From NAT127 sp034717695 (GTDB lineage Bacteria > Pseudomonadota > Gammaproteobacteria > Pseudomonadales > Porticoccaceae), in NCBI GenBank assembly GCA_034717695.1, contig JAYELS010000026.1:62001-126000 (forward strand): a stretch of DNA of 64,000 nucleotides, in the 5' to 3' direction. Below, one piece after another: positions 25,052-32,645 of the stretch. The notes beneath the pieces are model-generated. The model saw only the letters and a list, made by a program, of their open reading frames with translations, made no database searches and was not told the DNA's origin. A program made the translations under genes and the position numbers. Numbering within the stretch: the stretch's first letter is position 1; each line of letters starts with the position of its first letter.

Positions 25052-26275
25052 ATGACCATTCACCAAAGTCCGCCAGCGCCGATTCCCGCCCACGTACCCC
25101 CCGAACTCGTCCAGGAATTCACCCTGAAGATGGGCGTCTACGCCGACGAAAACCCCTTCGATCGCCTGGTGCCCGAGGCCTGCGAGGGACCGGATGTCAT
25201 CTACGCCCGGGACGTGTTGCCCGGCGGGCGGGGCGACGCCTGGATTTTCCGCCGCCAGGAGGACAACCGGGAGATCTACAATGACACCGAGCACTTTTCC
25301 AACAAGGGCTTCAGCGGCTTTGCCGAGTTGATCGGGGAGCACTGGTCCACCATTCCGGCGGAAACCGACGCCCCTGAGCACACCTACTTCCGCACCCTGC
25401 TGAACCCCGTTTTCGCACCCGGCTCCATGGCCAAGATGGAGGGCACGGTGCGCGAGGCCGCCCTGCGCTGCCTGGAGCGGCTCAAGGGCCGCAGCGAATG
25501 CGACTTCATGGACGACTTCGCCTTTCCGTTCCCGGTGAGCGTGGTGCTCGACCTGATGGCCCTGCCCCAGGAACGCATGGAGGAATTTCTCACCTGGGAG
25601 CGGATGCTGCTGCACTCCGGCAAGGCGGAGGTGATGGCCGAGGGCGTGCGCAAGGTCACCGGCTACCTCAGGGCAGTGATCGCCGAGCGCAAGCAAAACC
25701 CCGGCGATGATCTCATCAGCTTCGCCATCAAGTCCGACGTCAACGGCCGCAAGATGACCGATGACGAGTTGCTGGGCTACGCCTTCAATTTCTACATCGG
25801 CGGGCTCGACACCGTGTCGGCGAACCTCGGCAACTTCTTCCTGCACTTGGCAACCAACCTCGATCACCAACGCCAGTTGCGCCAGCATCCGGAGAAAATC
25901 CGCGAAGCCATCGAGGAATTCCTGCGGGTGTTCGCGGCGGTGAGCACCACCCGGATCTGCATCAAGGAAAAGACCATCCGCGGCGTCACCCTCAAGCCCG
26001 GGGACAAGGTCCAGATGAACACCACCCTGGCCAACCGGGACAGGCACACCTACGACAATCCCCACCAGGTGATCCTCGACCGCAACCCGTCCCATGTGAC
26101 CTTCGCCACCGGCCCCCACCATTGCCTGGGTGTCCACCTGGCGCGACGTGAACTGCGCATCGCCATGGAGGAGTTCTTCAAGGCCATTCCCGAGTTTCGC
26201 CTGAAGCCCGGCGGCAAGGTGAGTTGCCAGATCGGCGGCATCATCCAGCCCCGCACCCTGCCCATCGTCTGGTAG
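25052..26275 (+). CDS. Cytochrome P450
   Basis: A soluble bacterial P450 of 407 residues. The haem-ligand loop is FATGPHHCLG with C358, the I-helix oxygen-activation motif GGLDT is at 250-254, and ExxR is E289-x-x-R292. The sequence shows no membrane anchor, so it is a class I type that needs a ferredoxin; a P450-type ferredoxin gene lies at 31074. ATG 25052 has GAGGAG nine bases upstream. Co-transcription with a Rieske dioxygenase is unusual and suggests both oxygenate the same compound or successive intermediates. Substrate unknown. Confidence 0.94.
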   Translation: MTIHQSPPAPIPAHVPPELVQEFTLKMGVYADENPFDRLVPEACEGPDVIYARDVLPGGRGDAWIFRRQEDNREIYNDTEHFSNKGFSGFAELIGEHWSTIPAETDAPEHTYFRTLLNPVFAPGSMAKMEGTVREAALRCLERLKGRSECDFMDDFAFPFPVSVVLDLMALPQERMEEFLTWERMLLHSGKAEVMAEGVRKVTGYLRAVIAERKQNPGDDLISFAIKSDVNGRKMTDDELLGYAFNFYIGGLDTVSANLGNFFLHLATNLDHQRQLRQHPEKIREAIEEFLRVFAAVSTTRICIKEKTIRGVTLKPGDKVQMNTTLANRDRHTYDNPHQVILDRNPSHVTFATGPHHCLGVHLARRELRIAMEEFFKAIPEFRLKPGGKVSCQIGGIIQPRTLPIVW

Positions 26276-26286
26276 CGGTGCCCTGC

Positions 26287-26315
26287 CCCGCACCCAGCCG
26301 GGTGCGGGCGTTTTT
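26287..26315 (+). terminator. Terminator-like hairpin between P450 and globin genes
   Basis: CCCGCACCC (26287-26295) and GGGTGCGGG (26300-26308) form a perfect 9-bp stem with a four-base loop, followed by CG and five T. It lies 11 bp after the P450 stop and 18 bp before the globin start. No promoter fits in between, so it probably gives partial termination and lowers globin expression. Confidence 0.75.
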
Positions 26316-26333
26316 ACCTGTCTGGAGGGATCC

Positions 26334-26747
26334 ATGATCGACCGGGAACTGATCGAGCGCTCCTTCGAGCACGCCGCCGAAACCCTCGGGGACATCACCC
26401 CCCTCGCCTACCAGCGATTCTTCGCCCGCTTCCCCGACGCCGAGCCCCTGTTCGACATCAAGGGGCCGCAGTTCAGAAACGACCTCAAGGCCCAGATGGT
26501 GCGCGATGCCATCTACGCCTTTCTCGAATATCTCGACACCCCCGAGGAAGTGGACATCGTTTTCAAATACACCATTCCCCAGCACCAGGATCTCGACATT
26601 CCCATGGTGTATTTCACTGGCCTGTTGGACGCGGTGGCGGCGGTGGTGTGCGATGCCGCCCCGGCCTCGGAAAAGGCCGCCACCGAGGCCAGCTGGCGGG
26701 CGCTTCTGGCGGCGCTGCGGGGGATGGTGGAGCGCCACGCCACCTGA
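26334..26747 (+). CDS. Globin-like haem protein
   Basis: An all-helical protein of 137 residues resembling single-domain globins. The A/B-helix region (LIERSFEHAAETLGDITPLAYQRFFARFPDAEPLF) and IPQHQDLDIPMVYF fit; H84 is the likely proximal (F8) haem ligand, with Y93 in the H-x9-Y spacing seen in globins. GGAGGGATCC precedes ATG. It is last in the dioxygenase-P450 operon, separated by a terminator-like hairpin. A role in oxygen supply or NO protection for the oxygenases is plausible but inferred; haem binding is not proven by sequence. Confidence 0.7.
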   Translation: MIDRELIERSFEHAAETLGDITPLAYQRFFARFPDAEPLFDIKGPQFRNDLKAQMVRDAIYAFLEYLDTPEEVDIVFKYTIPQHQDLDIPMVYFTGLLDAVAAVVCDAAPASEKAATEASWRALLAALRGMVERHAT

Positions 26748-26770
26748 GGCCGTGGCGCGGCCAGTGCGGA

Positions 26771-27532
26771 TTAGAGGGTCATGCCGCCATCGAGGGGAAT
26801 CACCGCCCCGGTGATGAAGCCCCCCGCCCGGGACGCCAGGTGGATCACCGCGCCGACAATGTCATCGGGCCGGCCGAGCCGCCGGCGGGGCACCAGGTTC
26901 AGGATCATCGGCAGCTGCTCGTCGGGAATCTGGGTCAACCGCGACGGGAAAAACCCGGGGGCAATGGCGTTGACGGTGATGTTGTCGGCGCCGAGGCGCT
27001 TGCCCAGGGAGCCCGTCATGTGGTGCAGGCCCGCCTTGGCGGCCTGGTAGGAATAGTTCTCCTTCGGCCCCACCCGGGTGCCGCCCATGGACCCGATATT
27101 GATCACCGCGGCGGGGTGATCGTCGCTGGCCCCCAGCTTGAGCTGCGGCACCAGCGCCTGGGTGAGGAAGAACACCGACTTCAGATTGAGATCCACCACC
27201 CCGTCCCAGCCCGCCTCGGTGAATTCACCGAGGGGCGCCTCGTACATGGCCCCTGCGTTGTTGACGAGGATATGGAGGGCCTGCTCCCGCTCCTGAAGCG
27301 CCGCCGCCAGGGCGTTGACGCCGTCGAGGGTGGCGAGATCCGCCACCAGGGGCAGGCAGGTGCCGAGGGTCGACAGCTCGGCGGCGACCCCGGCGCAGGT
27401 CTCGGCATTGCGGCCGACGATGTAGGTCCTGGCGCCGTGGGCCACCAGGCCCCGGGCGATCATGTAGCCGATGCCGCTGGTGCCGCCGGTGACCAGGGCG
27501 ACCCGGCCTTCGATGGAAAACAGATTGCCCAT
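26771..27532 (-). CDS. Short-chain dehydrogenase/reductase (SDR) 1
   Basis: A classical SDR of 253 residues: nucleotide motif TGGTSGIG at about 16-23, NNAG, catalytic Y-x3-K in YSYQAAK, and C-terminal ITGAVIPLDGGMTL. It should oxidise or reduce a hydroxyl/keto pair with NAD(P). It is closely similar in N- and C-terminal segments to the SDRs at 27595 and 34737, so the three look like paralogues. It is last in the run acyl-CoA dehydrogenase-MDR-SDR-SDR on the minus strand and converges with the globin gene. The substrate is unknown. Confidence 0.9.
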   Translation of the reverse strand: MGNLFSIEGRVALVTGGTSGIGYMIARGLVAHGARTYIVGRNAETCAGVAAELSTLGTCLPLVADLATLDGVNALAAALQEREQALHILVNNAGAMYEAPLGEFTEAGWDGVVDLNLKSVFFLTQALVPQLKLGASDDHPAAVINIGSMGGTRVGPKENYSYQAAKAGLHHMTGSLGKRLGADNITVNAIAPGFFPSRLTQIPDEQLPMILNLVPRRRLGRPDDIVGAVIHLASRAGGFITGAVIPLDGGMTL

Positions 27533-27594
27533 GGCAAGTCCTTGTTATTGTGGTGTTGCGGGGATGGCCGCCCCGGGAGCGGGCCGACAGATCC

Positions 27595-28380
27595 TCAGTG
27601 GCAGCCGTACATGCCGCCGTCCACCACGTGTTCGCCGCCGGTGATGTAGGCGCCCGCCCGGGATGACAGGAAGATACAGAGCCCCACGATATCCTCGGCG
27701 GTGCCGTAGCGGCCGAGGGGGACGCGGCTCAGGAACTCCTGGGAGACCTCTTCCTCCTGGCGAATGTGGGCGGTCATCTTGGTGGGGAAGTAACCGGGCA
27801 CGATGGCGTTGACGGTGATGTTGTCGCCGGCCAGTTCCGCCGCCAGGACCCGGGACAGGTGGTGGATGGCGGCTTTGCTCGCCACATAGGAGTAGGCCGG
27901 CAGGGGTTCCACCGCCTTGCCGGCGAGGGAGCCGATATTGATCACCCGGGCGGGGCTGCTGCGGTCGCCCTCACCGGCCTTGCGCAGCAGCGGCAGCAGT
28001 TCGCGGATCAGGGTGAAGGGGCCCTGGACATTCACCTCCATGATCGGCCCCCAGGCCTTGTCGGGGAAGGATTCCAGGGGCGCCCCCCAGGTGCGGCCGG
28101 CGTTGTTGATAAGGATGTCGAGGCGCTGCTCCTTGTCCTTGAATTTGTTGGCCAGTTCCACCACCGCATCGGCGGGGGACAGGTCGGCGGCGATGGCGAA
28201 GCACTCGCCGTACTGGCGCAGCTCCTCGGCGGCGGCCTCGCACTCGGCGGGCTTGCGGGAGGTGATGTAGACCCGGGCGCCGGCGCGCACCAGGCCCTCG
28301 GCGATCATGCGGCCCATGCCGTTGGCGCCGCCGGTGATCAGCGCCACCTTGCCGCTGATATCAAACAGGTTGTCGTTCAT
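27595..28380 (-). CDS. Short-chain dehydrogenase/reductase (SDR) 2
   Basis: A classical SDR of 261 residues: TGGANGMG cofactor loop, NNAG (INNAGRTWGAP), catalytic YSYVASK, and C-terminal YITGGEHVVDGGMYGCH. It begins MNDNLFDISGKVALI, which matches the openings of the two sister SDRs in the region. It lies 15 bp behind the MDR gene on the minus strand and 62 bp ahead of SDR 1, so all three are probably one transcript. Likely a dihydrodiol or secondary-alcohol dehydrogenase; this is inference from context. Confidence 0.9.
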   Translation of the reverse strand: MNDNLFDISGKVALITGGANGMGRMIAEGLVRAGARVYITSRKPAECEAAAEELRQYGECFAIAADLSPADAVVELANKFKDKEQRLDILINNAGRTWGAPLESFPDKAWGPIMEVNVQGPFTLIRELLPLLRKAGEGDRSSPARVINIGSLAGKAVEPLPAYSYVASKAAIHHLSRVLAAELAGDNITVNAIVPGYFPTKMTAHIRQEEEVSQEFLSRVPLGRYGTAEDIVGLCIFLSSRAGAYITGGEHVVDGGMYGCH

Positions 28381-28395
28381 GGCTTGTCTGCTCCG

Positions 28396-29397
28396 TTAAA
28401 TGGTGATGGCGACCTTGCCCATACCGTGCTCCCGCTGAAGGTACAGCAGGGCATCGACGGACTGGTCGAGGGTAAAGGTCTTGTCGATCACGGGCTTGAG
28501 ATGGTGTTCGGCGACGAAGGCCATCATGGCGCGAAAATCCTCCGGGGTGCCCATGGCGGACCCGTACAGGGTGGCGTGGCGGAAAAACAGCTCCGGCGCT
28601 ATCACTTCGAACTTGTTGCCGCCGGTGGGCCCGTAGATCACCACCCGGGCACCCATGTTGAGGGCTCGGCGATATTCCCCGAAGGAGGCCGCCGGCGCGC
28701 CATCGATCACCACATCGACACCACCGGACAGCCCGGCCAGGGCCTTGCCCCAGTGCGCCTCCCGATAGAGCACCCCGCCCCGGGCGCCCAGGGCCACCGC
28801 CTGGTCGATCTTGTCCTGGGAGCTGCTGGTGACGTACACCTCGGCCCCCATGGCCACGGCGAGGCTCAGGGCGGCGAGGGCAACACCGCCGCCGATGCCG
28901 GTGATCAGCACTTTCTCCCCCTTCCTGACCCGGGCCTTGACCGTGAGGCAGCGCCAGGCGGTGAGGCCGGCGAGGGACACCGCCGCCGCCTCGGTGAAGC
29001 TGAAATCCCCGGGCTTGGGCACCAGGGTCGCGGCGGGCACGCAGATGTACTCCGCGAGAGTCCCAGGATAGGGCATCCCCAGGCAGCCGAACTCGGGGGC
29101 CGGATACTCGGGGTTGTCGCCCCAGTTGGCGGCGGGATACACCACCACCGCCTGGCCGACGAGGCCGTCATCGACCCCCTCCCCCACGGCGTCCACCACA
29201 CCGGCGCCATCGGCCCCGAGGGTGGAGGGCAATTTCATGCCCGGGTACTGCCCGAGGCTGACCCAGAGCTCCCGGTGGTTGAGGGCGGCGCCCTTGAGGG
29301 CCACCCGGGCCTCGCCCGGGCCGGGGGTCGGGGTGGGCACCTCGGTGACGGATGCGCTGCGGGGGCCTTCCGGCGCGGTGAGTACCAGTGCTTTCAA
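28396..29397 (-). CDS. Zinc-type alcohol dehydrogenase/quinone reductase (MDR family)
   Basis: A medium-chain dehydrogenase/reductase of 333 residues. The N-terminal GroES-like half has ALKGAALNHRELWVSLGQYPGMKLPSTLGADGAGVVDAVG, and the Rossmann half has VLITGIGGGVALAALSLAVAMGAEV with NAD(P) contacts. The cysteines of a structural zinc lobe are absent, so it is closer to quinone oxidoreductases and enoyl reductases than to zinc alcohol dehydrogenases. The start is TTG 29397 with AGAGG seven bases upstream. It could reduce a double bond in the pathway; not proven. Confidence 0.87.
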   Translation of the reverse strand: MKALVLTAPEGPRSASVTEVPTPTPGPGEARVALKGAALNHRELWVSLGQYPGMKLPSTLGADGAGVVDAVGEGVDDGLVGQAVVVYPAANWGDNPEYPAPEFGCLGMPYPGTLAEYICVPAATLVPKPGDFSFTEAAAVSLAGLTAWRCLTVKARVRKGEKVLITGIGGGVALAALSLAVAMGAEVYVTSSSQDKIDQAVALGARGGVLYREAHWGKALAGLSGGVDVVIDGAPAASFGEYRRALNMGARVVIYGPTGGNKFEVIAPELFFRHATLYGSAMGTPEDFRAMMAFVAEHHLKPVIDKTFTLDQSVDALLYLQREHGMGKVAITI

Positions 29398-29433
29398 ACG
29401 CTACCTCTTGCAAACTCGTTGTGGGCTGGATAA

Positions 29434-29469
29434 ACGCAAAACAGCGGGGTTTGTCACCAAACCCCGCTG
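29434..29469 (-). terminator. Strong terminator between acyl-CoA dehydrogenase and MDR genes
   Basis: CAGCGGGGTTTG (29442-29453) and CAAACCCCGCTG (29458-29469) form a perfect 12-bp stem with a TCAC loop. On the minus strand it is followed by TTTTGCGTTT. It stands 29 bp after the stop of the acyl-CoA dehydrogenase gene and about 45 bp before the MDR start. Confidence 0.85.
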
Positions 29470-29497
29470 CCGGGAACGCCACTGGCCGGTCGGCCCA

Positions 29498-30661
29498 TCA
29501 AAAGGAGCGGGGCATGCCCAGCATCTCGGCGATGGCGTTGCGGCACATTTCGTTGGTGATGGGCCCGATCCGCCACAGGCGGCTGTCGCGCCAGTAACGC
29601 TGCATGTCGGTTTCCGCCGAATACCCCATGCCACCGAGGATCTGGATACCCAGGTCGGCTGCCTTGTTGCAGTATTCGGAAGTCAGCAACTTTAACATAG
29701 TCGACTCCTGATGGCAGGGCTTGCCGGTGGTCATCAGCCAGGCGCAGTGGTTCATCATCAGTTCGATGGAGTAGCGCCAGCTGGCGATATCCGCCAGGTA
29801 GTGCTGAAGGATCTGGAATTCGCCGATGGTCTTGCCGAACGCCTTGCGCTGTTTCATGTATTCGATGGCGTCCTCCTGCACCCCGTCCATCACACCGAGG
29901 CAGAACGCCGCCACCATCAACCGCTCGTTGTTGAGGGTGGGCAGCAGGGTGTACCAGGCGTTGTGGGGCTCGGCCAGCACCTGCTCCTCGGTGACCAGCA
30001 CATTGTCGAAGTGCACGGTGCAGGACCCCATGGAGCGCATGCCCAGCTTGGGCAGCGGGGTGATGGTGATGCCGGGCTGCTTGGCGGGTACCCAGAAGAG
30101 GCTCACGCCCTGATGGCGCTTGGCGACATCCTTCTTGGTGCGGGCCAGCACCAGCAGGTAGTCGGCCACGTGGGCGGAGGAACTCCAGATCTTCTCGCCA
30201 TTGAGAATCCAGCCGCCGTCCCCGGGCACCGCCTCGGTGCGCAGCGCCCCCAGCACATCGGTACCGCCCCCCGGTTCGGTGAAGGCGATGGCGGCGCGCA
30301 GCTGCCCGGTGGCGATTTTCGGCAGGAATTCCTTTTTCTGAGCATCGGTGCCGTAGACGCCGATGGATTTCGACCCGGCGAAGGAGGTGATCCCCCAGAT
30401 CCAGGCGAGACCCCCCAGGGGGCGCGCCAACTCCCGAGCGAGGATCATCTGGGTGATGACATCGCCGCCCTGGCCATCGTATTCCTCCGGGATACCGATG
30501 CCGTGAAAGCCTGCCTCGGTGAATTTATCCCAGAGATCAAAGGGATAGTCGTGCTCCTTGGCCTCCAGTTCCCGGGCCCAGCTCTTGGGGATTTCCTTGT
30601 CGATCCATTTGCGGGTGAACTCCTGGAACGCGACATATTCTTCGGCTAACTGAAAGTCCAT
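29498..30661 (-). CDS. Acyl-CoA dehydrogenase
   Basis: A FAD enzyme of 387 residues for alpha,beta-dehydrogenation of an acyl-CoA. It has family motifs AFTEPGGGTD, KIWSSSAHVADYLLV and the C-terminal ILGGMGYSAETDMQRYWRD. The usual C-terminal base position (YEGT in medium-chain enzymes) reads RIGPIT here, without Glu. E246 in NNERLMVAAFC lies where isovaleryl- and long-chain enzymes keep their base, so it is the likely catalytic residue and branched or bulky substrates are suggested. ATG 30661 has GGAG six bases upstream. It is divergent from ferredoxin. Confidence 0.9.
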   Translation of the reverse strand: MDFQLAEEYVAFQEFTRKWIDKEIPKSWARELEAKEHDYPFDLWDKFTEAGFHGIGIPEEYDGQGGDVITQMILARELARPLGGLAWIWGITSFAGSKSIGVYGTDAQKKEFLPKIATGQLRAAIAFTEPGGGTDVLGALRTEAVPGDGGWILNGEKIWSSSAHVADYLLVLARTKKDVAKRHQGVSLFWVPAKQPGITITPLPKLGMRSMGSCTVHFDNVLVTEEQVLAEPHNAWYTLLPTLNNERLMVAAFCLGVMDGVQEDAIEYMKQRKAFGKTIGEFQILQHYLADIASWRYSIELMMNHCAWLMTTGKPCHQESTMLKLLTSEYCNKAADLGIQILGGMGYSAETDMQRYWRDSRLWRIGPITNEMCRNAIAEMLGMPRSF

Positions 30662-31073
30662 CCTGTACTCCGATCTTAGTGGTTGATGACAGCCAGATTC
30701 CGGGACGCCCCGGCAGGCCCGGGCACCGGTGTGCCCTGGACAGAGGCCATTGTTGACGCCCCCAGGGTAGCCAACACCTATCTTTTTGGAGGCTAAAGGC
30801 GCCGAAACGCCGCCAATCGGAGCCAAGACCTCGAATTCTTCTGGACAGATTTCCCATTCCGCCCAATAAAAACGCCAACCGCCCCTGGCACCGGGGAAAT
30901 CCCCCAGGGCTACAGGCCCGGATGATTGGACATCAAAAGGCAATTATGTACAATTGCCCCGTTGCGGCACGGGTACCAACCCTGTGCTATACCCATATCC
31001 TGTGGGATACTCAACGCGAATCATCGACCCTGCCTCCAAGGCGCAGATAAACCCATCAAACACGAGGTGTCAC
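30662..31073. other. 412-bp divergent control region between acyl-CoA dehydrogenase and ferredoxin
   Basis: No gene seen. It contains the perfect palindrome at 30939-30958 and a plausible ferredoxin promoter: TTGCGG at 30962-30967 and an extended -10, TGCTATACC, at 30985-30993, with a long spacer. The leftmost 270 bp facing the acyl-CoA dehydrogenase show no clear promoter. Confidence 0.55.
30939..30958. promoter_or_regulatory. Operator-like palindrome GGCAATT-N6-AATTGCC
   Basis: GGCAATTATGTACAATTGCC is a perfect 7-6-7 inverted repeat just upstream of the likely -35 of the ferredoxin gene. Its core ATGTACAA-x-TG recurs in the promoter of the FAH-family gene (near 34675-34686, minus strand), which hints at a shared regulator. 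Confidence 0.55.
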
Positions 31074-31292
31074 GTGTCCGAATCAGCCCGAATCAAAGTC
31101 GTAGTCAACAAGAACGCCTGCTGTGCCTATGGCCTGTGCGCGGAGATCTGCCCCGAGGTCTACAAGCTCGACGCCAACGGCATCGCCTACGTCGAGGAGG
31201 AGCTGGTACCCGAGGGCCTCGAGGAACTGGCCCGGGAAGGCGCCGCCGCCTGCCCCCAGCTGGCCATCACCGTGACCGAAGTCAACGACTGA
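31074..31292 (+). CDS. P450-type ferredoxin ([3Fe-4S]/[4Fe-4S])
   Basis: A small electron carrier of 72 residues. Cluster ligands follow the CxxXxxC...CP pattern of ferredoxins that serve bacterial P450s: C16, Y19 in the variable position, C22 and C60-P61. Extra cysteines C17 and C26 (AEICPEVY) leave open a [4Fe-4S] cluster. The start is GTG 31074 after ACGAGGTGTCAC; upstream in-frame codons have no similarity. It is the obvious partner for the P450 at 25052, although transcribed separately. No ferredoxin reductase is encoded in the window. Confidence 0.88.
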   Translation: MSESARIKVVVNKNACCAYGLCAEICPEVYKLDANGIAYVEEELVPEGLEELAREGAAACPQLAITVTEVND

Positions 31293-31316
31293 TCCCAGCG
31301 GTTTTCTGCTCCCCCG

Positions 31317-31346
31317 ACGCCCCGCGCCCCGCGGGGCGTTTCATTT
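31317..31346 (+). terminator. Terminator after ferredoxin
   Basis: ACGCCCCGCG (31317-31326) and CGCGGGGCGT (31330-31339) form a perfect 10-bp stem with a CCC loop followed by TTTCATTT. It separates ferredoxin from the convergent MFS gene, whose stop overlaps the tail. Confidence 0.8.
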
Positions 31347-32477
31347 GCGCCCGGATGCCAGCCTCAAAGTGCCGAGCACCAGGGCAGCCGCCAGGGCGAT
31401 GGCCACCGCCATGAACTGGAAAACAAAGCGCGTCGATGTATCGCCGAGCCCGTGGGCGATGCCATCCAGCAGGATGGGCGTTACGAACTGGCCCAGGGAG
31501 GCGGCGAGCCCCACGACCCCCATGGCCCCCATCACACTGGGCCCCGTCACCGCGGTGGTGGCGCAAAAGAACAGATAGGGCATCAGAAAGCCATTGCCGA
31601 AACCAATCGCCAGCAGGGCGGCAATGGCGATACCCAGGGAGTCGGCCGTCGCCAGCAGCCAGTAACCCAGGGCCCCCAGCACCAGGGTGGCAAACACGAA
31701 ATAGCGACCCAGCCAGCCCCGCACCCGGACCCCGAGAAAGCCCGTGAAGAAACTCGCGGCGGTGAGGCAGGAGAGCGCGATGCCGGTCTCCCTGGGGCCG
31801 CCGATGGCATTCTCGGTCATGAACAGCGCGATGTTCACCGGCACCGCGTAGATGGCCATCAGCTGCACGAACACCGCAAGCGCCCAGCCGTACACCGCGA
31901 GGGGCAGCCGCGCCCTGGGCACGGCCACCTTCGCCGCCGGGGGCTTGAGGGGGATATAGGTCAGCGCCAATACCAGCACCAGAATGCCGATGGCGTACAC
32001 CGCGAAACCGTAGCGCCAGCTGAACAGGGCCAGATAGCCCACCAGAATATTGGCGCACACGCCAAAAAAACTGCTCACCGACGATGACAGGCCCATCATC
32101 CGCAGCCGCTCGCGGCCCTCGAAGAACTCCGCCACCAGCCCCGACGACAGCGGCATCAGGATGCCGATACCGACACCGAGCAGCAGGCGCATGGTAAACA
32201 GCAGGCCGAAGCTCTGGGCCAGCCCGCCCCCAAGACCGCCGCCGATATAGAACACCAGCCCGATCACCAGCAGGCGCTTGGACCCGAGGCGATGGCTCAG
32301 CCAGCCGGCGAAGGGGGACACCACCATCATCGCCAAAGCCGGCGCGGTGAGCAGGGATTTGATCCGGGTGGCCGACACCTGGGGAAACGCCGCGGCGATC
32401 TCCGACAGGGCGGGGGCGATGGCCGCGCTGGCAAACACGGTCAGCAGGGATATGGACAGCAGCGTCAGTCTGAGCAT
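31341..32477 (-). CDS. MFS transporter
   Basis: A 12-segment major facilitator protein of 378 residues. The conserved loop between segments 2 and 3 is present (GWLSHRLGSKRLLVIG), and a long cytoplasmic loop divides the halves near residue 190. I prefer ATG 32477 (MLRLTLLSISLLTVF), directly before the first hydrophobic segment; ATG 32573 would add 32 polar residues and has no ribosome binding site. Its place in the catabolic region suggests uptake or efflux of the substrate or an intermediate, with direction unknown. Confidence 0.85.
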   Translation of the reverse strand: MLRLTLLSISLLTVFASAAIAPALSEIAAAFPQVSATRIKSLLTAPALAMMVVSPFAGWLSHRLGSKRLLVIGLVFYIGGGLGGGLAQSFGLLFTMRLLLGVGIGILMPLSSGLVAEFFEGRERLRMMGLSSSVSSFFGVCANILVGYLALFSWRYGFAVYAIGILVLVLALTYIPLKPPAAKVAVPRARLPLAVYGWALAVFVQLMAIYAVPVNIALFMTENAIGGPRETGIALSCLTAASFFTGFLGVRVRGWLGRYFVFATLVLGALGYWLLATADSLGIAIAALLAIGFGNGFLMPYLFFCATTAVTGPSVMGAMGVVGLAASLGQFVTPILLDGIAHGLGDTSTRFVFQFMAVAIALAAALVLGTLRLASGRK

Positions 32478-32593
32478 GGCGGGTCTCTGATCAGCGCGAA
32501 GGGCGCCAACCTCTGGCGCGGCATTCTTTTCCAGGAGCGCGGGGTACCTAACTTCGGCGGCCATCACCGCCATCGACAGGCGCGGTGCGCAAA

Positions 32594-32620
32594 CGCAAAG
32601 GGGGAGTCAGTGGACTCCCC
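32594..32620 (-). terminator. Terminator of the extradiol dioxygenase gene
   Basis: On the minus strand GGGGGAGTC and GACTCCCCC (32599-32607 with 32612-32620) form a 9-bp stem with a four-base loop, followed by TTTGCGTTT. It lies 26 bp after the stop of the gene at 32646. Confidence 0.85.
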
Positions 32621-32645
32621 CTCGCGCTATCCCGTCAAGGAACCG

